Below are positions 56,760-64,000 of a DNA stretch of 64,000 bases, in pieces. The stretch's first letter is position 1, and every line of letters starts with the position of its first letter. The notes below the pieces were generated by a model, which was not told where the DNA came from, made no database searches, and saw only the letters and a list, made by a program, of their open reading frames with translations. Position numbers and translations under genes: made by a program. Origin of the DNA: Streptomyces litmocidini (lineage in GTDB: Bacteria; Actinomycetota; Actinomycetes; Streptomycetales; Streptomycetaceae); the NCBI RefSeq assembly GCF_014649755.1, contig NZ_BMTQ01000013.1, positions 124,001 to 188,000 on the forward strand. The letters run 5' to 3'.

Positions 56760-56898
56760 CAAGCCCTCATCTCGGCCGTGCCGCGCCGCCGCGCGCGGTT
56801 GTCGTCGGCGGAGGATAGCGGAACCGGGGGCGGGTCCCCACGCCCGGATCCGGCCCGATCCGGAAGGCGGCCCCCGGACCGCGCGCCTCCGGAATTTC

Positions 56899-56979
56899 CA
56901 AGCGCTTGCTCGGCCCGGGGGCTTGTGCCGAGTGGAACACGTTCCTAGCATCTTCGGTGTTACATCATTGGTGTCACAC
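56899..56979 (+). promoter_or_regulatory. Promoter and operator cluster of the fad operon
   Basis: A good promoter is visible: TTGTGC (56923-56928), 17 bases, TAGCAT (56946-56951). Three dyads surround it: CAAGCGCTTG (56899-56908, perfect, LacI-like), GGAAC-AC-GTTCC (56934-56945, in the spacer) and GTGTTAC-N9-GTCACAC (56957-56979, 6 of 7 matching, over the expected start of transcription). Layered control of beta-oxidation by a repressor and perhaps carbon status is likely. Confidence 0.6.
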
Positions 56980-56994
56980 ACTCCTGGGGGCTCG

Positions 56995-58143
56995 ATGAGC
57001 ACGACGCACACCGCCCGCAACGGCCCGCTCTCGGGCGTGCGCGTGGTCGAACTCGCCGGGATCGGGCCCGGCCCCTTCGCCGCCATGCTCCTCGCCGACC
57101 TCGGCGCCGACGTCGTCCGCGTCGACCGCCCCGGCGGCGCCGGGATCGGCATCGACCCCGCCCGTGACCTCACCAACCGCAACAAGCGCTCCGTCCTCGT
57201 CGACCTCAAGGCTGAGGACGGCCCCGCCACCGTGCTCGACCTCGTCGAGCGGGCCGACGTCCTCGTCGAGGGCTACCGGCCCGGCGTCGCCGAACGCCTC
57301 GGCGTCGGCCCCGAGGCCTGCCTCGCCCGCAACCCGCGCCTCGTCTACGGCCGGATGACCGGCTGGGGCCAGGACGGCCCGCTCGCCCCGACCGCCGGAC
57401 ACGACATCGGGTACATCGCGGTCACCGGCGCCCTCGGCATGTTCGGCCCCGACCCGGACGGCCCGCCCACCATCCCCGCCAACCTCGTCGGCGACTACGC
57501 GGGAGGCTCCCTCTACCTCGTCATCGGCGTCCTCGCCGCCCTCCAGCACGCCCGGACGCACGGCGAGGGACAGGTCGTCGACGCCGCCATCGTCGACGGC
57601 ACCGCGCACCTCACCACCATGATCCACGCCATGCTCGCCGCCGGCGGCTGGCAGGACCGCAGGGGCGTCAACCTCCTCGACGGCGGCTGCCCCTTCTACG
57701 GCGTGTACGAGACCTCCGACGGCGGACACATGGCGGTCGGTGCCCTGGAGGAGCGGTTCTACGCCGAGTTCGTCCGCCTCCTCGGAGCCGAGGACGTCGC
57801 CGCCGCCCGCCACGACCTCGCCCGCTGGCCCGAACTGCGCGAGGCCGTCGCCGACCGCTTCCGGAGCCGCACCCGCGAGGAGTGGACAGCCGTCTTCGAC
57901 GGCAGCGACGCCTGCGTCGCCCCCGTGCTCTCCCTCCGTGAGGCACCGGCCCACCCGCACCTCGCGGCCCGCGCCACCTTCACCGAGCGGGACGGCATCC
58001 CCCAGCCCGCCCCCGCACCCCGCTTCTCCGTCACCCCCGGCACCCTCCGCACGGGCCCCGCCCTGCCGGGTGCCGACACCGCCGAGGTCGCCCGCGACTG
58101 GGCCGTACCCGCCCTGAAGACCCAGGAGTCGAAGACCGCATGA
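56995..58143 (+). CDS. CaiB/BaiF CoA-transferase family (alpha-methylacyl-CoA racemase-like)
   Basis: A 382-residue protein. Family motifs: GVRVVELAGIGPGPFAAMLL, ADVVRVDRPGGAGIGI, NKRSVLVDLKAEDG, GRMTGWGQDGPLAPTAGHDI (His) and ANLVGDYAGGSLYLVIGVLA (Asp). These His and Asp residues are the racemase pair in alpha-methylacyl-CoA racemases, which epimerise 2-methyl-branched acyl-CoA before beta-oxidation. Branched chains are abundant in Streptomyces lipids. It is first in a four-gene operon, and its stop overlaps the next start (ATGA). Confidence 0.92.
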   Translation: MSTTHTARNGPLSGVRVVELAGIGPGPFAAMLLADLGADVVRVDRPGGAGIGIDPARDLTNRNKRSVLVDLKAEDGPATVLDLVERADVLVEGYRPGVAERLGVGPEACLARNPRLVYGRMTGWGQDGPLAPTAGHDIGYIAVTGALGMFGPDPDGPPTIPANLVGDYAGGSLYLVIGVLAALQHARTHGEGQVVDAAIVDGTAHLTTMIHAMLAAGGWQDRRGVNLLDGGCPFYGVYETSDGGHMAVGALEERFYAEFVRLLGAEDVAAARHDLARWPELREAVADRFRSRTREEWTAVFDGSDACVAPVLSLREAPAHPHLAARATFTERDGIPQPAPAPRFSVTPGTLRTGPALPGADTAEVARDWAVPALKTQESKTA

Positions 58144-59291
58144 AGCGCACCCTCTACACCGAGGACCACGAGGCCTTCCGGGCCACCGTCCGCACCTTCC
58201 TGGAGAAGGAGGTGCTGCCGCACTACGCGCAGTGGGAGAAGGACGGCATCGTCTCCCGCGAGGCCTGGCTCGCCGCGGGCCGGCAGGGCCTCCTCGGGCT
58301 CGCGGTCGAGGAGGAGTACGGGGGCGGCGGCAACCCCGACTTCCGGTACGCCTCCGTCCTCGCCGAGGAGTTCACCAGGGCGGCGGCCCCCGGCCTCGCC
58401 ATCGGCCTCCACAACGACATCATCGGCCCGTACCTCACCAAGCTCGCCACCGACGAGCAGAAGCGGCGCTGGCTGCCCGGCTTCTGCTCCGGCGAGACCA
58501 TCAGCGCCATCGCGATGACCGAACCCGGCGCCGGCTCCGACCTCCAGGGCATCCGCACCACCGCCGAGGACCACGGCGACCACTGGACGCTCAACGGCTC
58601 CAAGACCTTCATCTCCAACGGCATCCTCGCCGACCTGGTGATCGTCGTCGCCCGGACCACGCCCGAGGGCGGCGCGCACGGACTCTCCCTCCTCGTCGTC
58701 GAGCGGGGCATGGAGGGCTTCGAGCGCGGCCGCAACCTCGACAAGATCGGCCAGAAGTCCCAGGACACCGCCGAGCTCTTCTTCACCGACGTCCGCGTCC
58801 CCAAGGAGAACCTGCTCGGCGAGCTCAACGGCGCCTTCGTGCACCTCATGACCAACCTCGCCCAGGAACGCCTCGCCATCGCCGTCGCCGGCATCGCCGG
58901 CGCCGAGCACCTCCTGGAGCTCACGACGCGGTACGTGAAGGAGCGCGAGGCCTTCGGCCGACCGCTCGCCAAGCTCCAGCACGTGCGCTTCGAGATCGCG
59001 GAGATGGCCACCGAGTGCGCCGTCACCCGCGCCTTCGTCGACCGCTGCATCGCCGAGCACGCCGACCCGACCGGCCTCGGCCTCGACCCCGTCAACGCCT
59101 CCATGGCCAAGTGGTGGGCGACCGAACTCCAGAAGCGGGTCGCCGACCGGTGCCTGCAACTGCACGGAGGATACGGCTACATGAGCGAATTCCCGGTCGC
59201 CCGCGCCTTCACCGACGGCCGGATCCAGACCATCTACGGCGGTACGACCGAGATCATGAAGGAGATCATCGGCCGCTCCCTCCTCGGCTGA
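58140..59291 (+). CDS. Acyl-CoA dehydrogenase
   Basis: A 383-residue flavoprotein. The typical regions are AMTEPGAGSDLQGIRTTAED (FAD and substrate binding), WTLNGSKTFISNGILADLVI, and the closing RIQTIYGGTTEIMKEIIGRS with the catalytic Glu in the end helix. It introduces the 2,3-double bond of acyl-CoA, passing electrons to electron-transfer flavoprotein. It overlaps the racemase-like gene by 4 bases, so expression is coupled. The chain-length preference is unknown. Confidence 0.94.
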   Translation: MKRTLYTEDHEAFRATVRTFLEKEVLPHYAQWEKDGIVSREAWLAAGRQGLLGLAVEEEYGGGGNPDFRYASVLAEEFTRAAAPGLAIGLHNDIIGPYLTKLATDEQKRRWLPGFCSGETISAIAMTEPGAGSDLQGIRTTAEDHGDHWTLNGSKTFISNGILADLVIVVARTTPEGGAHGLSLLVVERGMEGFERGRNLDKIGQKSQDTAELFFTDVRVPKENLLGELNGAFVHLMTNLAQERLAIAVAGIAGAEHLLELTTRYVKEREAFGRPLAKLQHVRFEIAEMATECAVTRAFVDRCIAEHADPTGLGLDPVNASMAKWWATELQKRVADRCLQLHGGYGYMSEFPVARAFTDGRIQTIYGGTTEIMKEIIGRSLLG

Positions 59292-59336
59292 CCCCGTCCC
59301 CCACCCCTCGAAGAACCCCCTCGCGAAAGGCTTCCC

Positions 59337-60551
<1,215 letters not shown>

Positions 60552-60590
60552 CCGTCCCGTCCGCACCCCTCTTACGGAGAAGCAGCAGTC

Positions 60591-62765
60591 ATGAGCGAGA
60601 GCACCACCATCCGCTGGGAGCAGGACGAGACCGGGATCGTCACCCTCGTCCTCGACGACCCCGACCAGTCCGCCAACACCATGAACCAGGCCTTCCGGGC
60701 CTCGGTCAAGGCGATCGCCGACCGCGTGGAGGCCGAGAAGGACTCCATCCGCGGCATCATCTACACCTCCGCGAAGAAGACCTTCTTCGCCGGCGGCGAC
60801 CTCAAGGACATGATCCAGGCGGGCCCCGAGCACGCCCGGGAGATCTTCGACAGCGCCATCGAGATCAAGAACGCGCTGCGCCGCATCGAGACCCTCGGCA
60901 AGCCGGTCGTCGCCGCGATCAACGGCGCCGCGCTCGGCGGCGGCTACGAGATCGCCCTCGCCTCCCACCACCGCGTCGCCCTCGACGCGCCCGGCTCCAA
61001 GATCGGCCTGCCCGAGGTCACCCTCGGCCTGCTGCCGGGCGGTGGCGGCGTCGCCCGCACCGTGCGCCTCATGGGCATCACCGACGCCCTCCTCAAGGCG
61101 CTGCTCCAGGGCACCCAGTACAACCCGAAGCGCGCCCTGGAGAACGGCCTCGTGCACGAGGTGGCCGCCACCCCCGAGGAGATGATGGCCAAGGCCATCG
61201 CCTTCATCGACACCCACCCCGAGTCCCACCAGCCCTGGGACGTCCCCGGCCACCGCATCCCCGGCGGCACCCCGTCGAACCCGAAGTTCGCCGCCAACCT
61301 GCCGGCCTTCCCGGCCAACCTGCGCAAGCAGCTGAACGGCGCCCCCTACCCGGCGCCGAAGGCCATCATGGCCGCCGCCGTCGAGGGCTCCCAGGTCGAC
61401 TTCGAGACCGCCCTGACCATCGAGAGCCGCTACTTCACCGAGCTGGTCACCGGCCAGACGGCGAAGAACATGATCCAGGCGTTCTTCTTCGACCTCCAGG
61501 CGGTGAACTCGGGCGCGAGCCGCCCGAAGGACGTGGAGAAGCGGCAGGTCCGCAAGGTCGCCGTCCTCGGCGCCGGCATGATGGGCGCCGGCATCGCGTA
61601 CTCCTGCGCCCGCGCCGGCATCGAGGTCGTCCTCAAGGACGTCTCCGCCGAGTCCGCCGCCAAGGGCAAGGGCTACTCCGAGAAGCTCTGCGCCAAGGCC
61701 GTCTCCCGGGGCCGCACCACCCAGGAGAAGGCCGACGCCCTCCTCGCCCGCATCACGCCCACCGCCGACGCGGCGGACCTGGCCGGCTGCGACGCGGTCA
61801 TCGAGGCGGTCTTCGAGGACACCGCGCTCAAGCACAAGGTCTTCCAGGAGATCGAGCACGTGGTGGCCCCCGACGCGCTCCTCTGCTCCAACACCTCCAC
61901 CCTCCCCATCTCGGTCCTCGCCGAGGGCGTCGAGCGCCAGGGCGACTTCATCGGCCTGCACTTCTTCTCGCCCGTCGACAAGATGCCGCTCGTCGAGATC
62001 ATCAAGGGCGAGCGGACCGGCGACGAGGCGCTGGCCCGCGCCTTCGACCTGGTCCGCCAGATCAACAAGACGCCGATCGTCGTCAACGACTCGCGCGGCT
62101 TCTTCACCTCGCGGGTGATCGGCCACTTCATCAACGAGGGCGTCGCCATGGTCGGCGAGGGCATCGAGCCCGCCTCGATCGAGCAGGCCGCCGCCCAGGC
62201 CGGCTACCCGGCGAAGGTGCTCTCCCTCATGGACGAGCTGACCCTCACCCTCCCGCGCAAGATCCGCAACGAGACGAAGAAGGCGATCGAGGAGGCGGGC
62301 GGCACCTGGGTCACCCACCCCGGCGAGGCCGTCATCGACCGCATGGTCGACGAGTTCGGCCGCCCCGGCCGCAGCGGCGGCGCGGGCTTCTACGAGTACG
62401 GCGAGGACGGGAAGCGCGGCAAGCTCTGGCCGGGGCTGCGCGAGCACTTCACCAAGCCGGGGCACGAGATCCCGTTCCGCGACATGCAGGAGCGGATGCT
62501 GTTCTCCGAGGCCCTGGACACCGTCCGGCTCCTGGAGGAGGGCGTGCTGACCTCCGTCGCCGACGCCAACATCGGCTCCATCATGGGCATCGGCTTCCCG
62601 GCCTGGACCGGCGGCATCCTCCAGTACGTCAACGGTTACGAGGGCGGTGTGGCCGGCTTCGTCGCCCGCGCGCGCGAGCTGGCGGAGACGTACGGCGAGC
62701 GCTTCGAGCCCCCGGCCCTGCTGGTGGAGAAGGCGGACCGCGGCGAGACCTTCACGGACGCCTGA
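60591..62765 (+). CDS. FadB-type bifunctional enoyl-CoA hydratase / 3-hydroxyacyl-CoA dehydrogenase
   Basis: A 724-residue protein. The hydratase domain (residues ~1-200) has FFAGGDLKDMIQAGPEHARE and INGAALGGGYEIALASHHRV, with the catalytic Glu in IGLPEVTLGLLPGGGG. The dehydrogenase NAD motif VAVLGAGMMGAGIAYSCARA is near residue 325, followed by GLHFFSPVDKMPLVEIIKG with the catalytic His and by the C-terminal 3HCDH domain. It converts enoyl-CoA to 3-ketoacyl-CoA. GGAG precedes the ATG. Its end overlaps the convergent MerR gene by 14 bases. Confidence 0.95.
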   Translation: MSESTTIRWEQDETGIVTLVLDDPDQSANTMNQAFRASVKAIADRVEAEKDSIRGIIYTSAKKTFFAGGDLKDMIQAGPEHAREIFDSAIEIKNALRRIETLGKPVVAAINGAALGGGYEIALASHHRVALDAPGSKIGLPEVTLGLLPGGGGVARTVRLMGITDALLKALLQGTQYNPKRALENGLVHEVAATPEEMMAKAIAFIDTHPESHQPWDVPGHRIPGGTPSNPKFAANLPAFPANLRKQLNGAPYPAPKAIMAAAVEGSQVDFETALTIESRYFTELVTGQTAKNMIQAFFFDLQAVNSGASRPKDVEKRQVRKVAVLGAGMMGAGIAYSCARAGIEVVLKDVSAESAAKGKGYSEKLCAKAVSRGRTTQEKADALLARITPTADAADLAGCDAVIEAVFEDTALKHKVFQEIEHVVAPDALLCSNTSTLPISVLAEGVERQGDFIGLHFFSPVDKMPLVEIIKGERTGDEALARAFDLVRQINKTPIVVNDSRGFFTSRVIGHFINEGVAMVGEGIEPASIEQAAAQAGYPAKVLSLMDELTLTLPRKIRNETKKAIEEAGGTWVTHPGEAVIDRMVDEFGRPGRSGGAGFYEYGEDGKRGKLWPGLREHFTKPGHEIPFRDMQERMLFSEALDTVRLLEEGVLTSVADANIGSIMGIGFPAWTGGILQYVNGYEGGVAGFVARARELAETYGERFEPPALLVEKADRGETFTDA

Positions 62766-63486
62766 ACGCGGACCGCAACTCCGCGCTCAGGGACCGCTGA
62801 AAGGCCGTGAGGAGGGCCTGGACCACCATCGGCTGCATGTGGGCCGAGAGCGACTTCATCGCGCTCAGGTGGTCCGGGTCCTCCCCGCTCTCCCGGTACG
62901 GGCTCCACACCTCGTCCCGGAAGAGCCGGGAGAGCTCCTGGGCGGCCGCGCGCGCGTGCTCCAGGAGCACGGTCCGGGAGGCGAGGATCGTCTCGTGCTC
63001 GATGGGCACGTCGAGCAGCTCGACCCCGAGCCGGAGGAGCGCCCCGTCGAGGCGGTACGTGTCGTCCTCGTCGGTCCGGTCGAGCACGCCCATCGCGGCC
63101 AGCCGGTCCACGTCCCGCCCGGTCAGCGCCCGCCCGGCCCGCCGCTCCAGCTCGCGCCGGGTGATCGTCTCGGCGGACTCGGGTGCCCACGAGGCCACGA
63201 GGGCCCGGTGGATGGCGAGGTCCTGCGCGCTGAGGTCCGGCGGCAACTGCTCCAGGTACCGCTCGATGGCGGCCAGCGTCATGCCCTGCCGCTGGAGCTC
63301 CTCGATCAGCGCGAGCCGCGACAGGTGATCGGGCCCGTAATGCCCGACCCGCCGCGCACCGATGACGGGCGGCGGCAGCAGCCCCCGGGTCCCGTAGAAC
63401 CGCACGGTCCGCACCGTGACCCCGGCCCGCGCGGCCAGCTCGTCCACGGTGTACACGGGCCCTCGCGCGTCGCTCGCCTGCTCCAT
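62752..63486 (-). CDS. MerR-family transcriptional regulator
   Basis: A 244-residue protein. The N-terminal winged helix is YTVDELAARAGVTVRTVRFY and the wing GARRVGHYGPDHLSRLALIE, ending with a coiled helix. The ~150-residue C-terminal part is predicted helical, of a type often seen near beta-oxidation genes in actinobacteria, and could sense acyl-CoA. A -35 (TTTACA) and -10 (TACTGT) lie so that the start of transcription would be the ATG, so the mRNA is probably leaderless. The dyad ACAG-N5-CTGT overlaps the -10, suggesting autoregulation. It may control the fad operon whose end it overlaps. Confidence 0.9.
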   Translation of the reverse strand: MEQASDARGPVYTVDELAARAGVTVRTVRFYGTRGLLPPPVIGARRVGHYGPDHLSRLALIEELQRQGMTLAAIERYLEQLPPDLSAQDLAIHRALVASWAPESAETITRRELERRAGRALTGRDVDRLAAMGVLDRTDEDDTYRLDGALLRLGVELLDVPIEHETILASRTVLLEHARAAAQELSRLFRDEVWSPYRESGEDPDHLSAMKSLSAHMQPMVVQALLTAFQRSLSAELRSAFRRP

Positions 63487-63492
63487 GGTTCA

Positions 63493-63522
63493 ACAGTATT
63501 GCTGTCTCACCACTCGTGTAAA
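63493..63522 (-). promoter_or_regulatory. Leaderless MerR promoter with dyad
   Basis: On the minus strand, TTTACA (63522-63517) and TACTGT (63498-63493) are 18 bases apart, and the ATG begins 7 bases after the -10. ACAG-TATTG-CTGT (63493-63505) overlaps the -10. Confidence 0.55.
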
Positions 63523-63555
63523 AGACCCCGGGGCCCGTCTTCGCCGCCCGGTGAC

Positions 63556-63573
63556 CCGCCGGACGTCCGGCGG
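63556..63573. terminator. 18-base perfect palindrome after the Clp N-domain gene
   Basis: CCGCCGGACGTCCGGCGG is an exact palindrome, 7 bases beyond the stop of the Clp N-domain gene. It can act as a terminator or as an operator for the nearby MerR promoter. Confidence 0.5.
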
Positions 63574-63580
63574 CCGGGGT

Positions 63581-64000
63581 TCAGAGGGGGGCGGGGGAGG
63601 ACAGGGCCGTGTCGACGGAGGCGAAGGTGACGCCGTGGTCGGCCAGCGCCTCGGCGACGACGCCGCCGAGGGAGGTGAGGGCCAGGAGGAGGTGTTCGTC
63701 GCCGATCTCGCGGTCCTTGCGGGCCAGGGCCACGCGGAGCGACTTCTCCAGGACGGTCTTCGCCTCGCGGGAGAAGGTGGGGCGGCCCGACCACCACCCG
63801 GCGTCCTTGCGGTCGCCCGCCAGCGCGCCCGTGCCATGGGTCTCCTCGACGCGCTCGACGATCGCGCCGACGTCGATGCCCAGGCCGGCCAGGGCCTCCG
63901 CGTCCGCCCGGGAGAGCCCGGCCCGGCGCCGCGCGTCGGAGAGCGCGGCGAGCAGGGCCGGGCGGTGCTCCGGCGGGCACAGCCGCCCGAGCACCGCCGC
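63581..64000 (-). CDS. Clp N-domain protein (5' part outside the window)
   Basis: The frame is open to the right edge; the visible part is 139 residues. It contains a second Clp_N-type repeat: FSREAKTVLEKSLRVALARK and EIGDEHLLLALTSLGGVVAE, the hallmark of the N-terminal domain of ClpA/C/B ATPases. No ATPase domain follows. Stand-alone Clp N-domain proteins in actinobacteria may bind substrates or the ClpC adaptor site. The first repeat must lie beyond the edge. Confidence 0.85.
   Translation of the reverse strand, partial: AAVLGRLCPPEHRPALLAALSDARRRAGLSRADAEALAGLGIDVGAIVERVEETHGTGALAGDRKDAGWWSGRPTFSREAKTVLEKSLRVALARKDREIGDEHLLLALTSLGGVVAEALADHGVTFASVDTALSSPAPL

Overview
The window is chromosomal DNA of a Streptomyces-type actinomycete. 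Base composition is extremely G+C-rich, with G or C at almost every third codon position. GTG starts and 4-base start/stop overlaps are frequent. Several families typical of the genus are present: an SsgA-like sporulation protein, a WhiB-like Fe-S protein, an XRE/DUF5753 plus DUF397 pair, a DUF574 methyltransferase, a class F sortase and an LtrA protein. I see no phage, insertion sequence, CRISPR array or integrase. The single tRNA is tRNA-Leu(GAG). The content looks like chromosomal-arm or sub-arm territory: many small regulator/enzyme modules, two decayed genes, and one clear multi-gene catabolic operon.

Layout. 1-9 kb: a partial GNAT acetyltransferase, a DUF6204 protein, a DUF5107/TPR protein, a methyltransferase, a decayed sulfite-oxidase-like gene, an aminotransferase-fold protein without a single lysine, and two COG2220 metallo-beta-lactamase-fold hydrolases, the second translationally coupled to a DedA membrane protein. 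9-24 kb: a holin-like/phosphodiesterase membrane fusion, an APC permease, LtrA, several regulators (MmyB-type XRE, WYL, AraC), pterin carbinolamine dehydratase, methyltransferases and an aldo/keto reductase. 24-31 kb: a long-chain acyl-CoA synthetase, a divergent LysR/SBF-transporter pair, and an isochorismatase-fold protein overlapping a thioredoxin-like ferredoxin that faces the formate-dehydrogenase sulfurtransferase FdhD. 31-34 kb: FabH, a small surface protein with a class F sortase, and tRNA-Leu with a very strong terminator. 34-38 kb: a WhiJ-like regulatory locus. An XRE/DUF5753 regulator, DUF397 and a DUF574 methyltransferase diverge from a HATPase and an overlapping unknown gene, with two back-to-back perfect dyads in the shared promoter region.

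38-49 kb: a secreted M64 metallopeptidase, a GH4 glucosidase, a YchJ protein, a DHA2 drug exporter with an extra C-terminal domain, a divergent pair of end-joining enzymes (ATP-dependent DNA ligase and LigD-type polymerase domain), a decayed alpha/beta hydrolase, IclR, WhiB-like and acyl-ACP desaturase genes. 49-57 kb: an ABC-F ATPase, an SsgA-like protein, an unusual CDGSH/Fer4 protein, a secreted BNR-repeat protein with a C-terminal hexapeptide repeat, a YciI protein, endonuclease V, a 39-residue membrane protein coupled to a VOC protein, and a trans-acting enoyl-reductase-like protein. 57-63.5 kb: a compact beta-oxidation operon (CoA transferase/racemase, acyl-CoA dehydrogenase, thiolase, FadB) meeting a convergent MerR regulator. 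The window ends in a partial Clp N-domain gene.

Lipid metabolism recurs (acyl-CoA synthetase, FabH, desaturase, fad operon), but the genes are scattered and not one cluster. The best leads for something undescribed are the lysine-free aminotransferase-like protein, the WhiJ-like locus with its tandem operator and possible leader ORF, and several enzymes that keep their fold motifs but have lost a key residue. All functional statements are homology or pattern based; nothing was searched or computed beyond reading the sequence.
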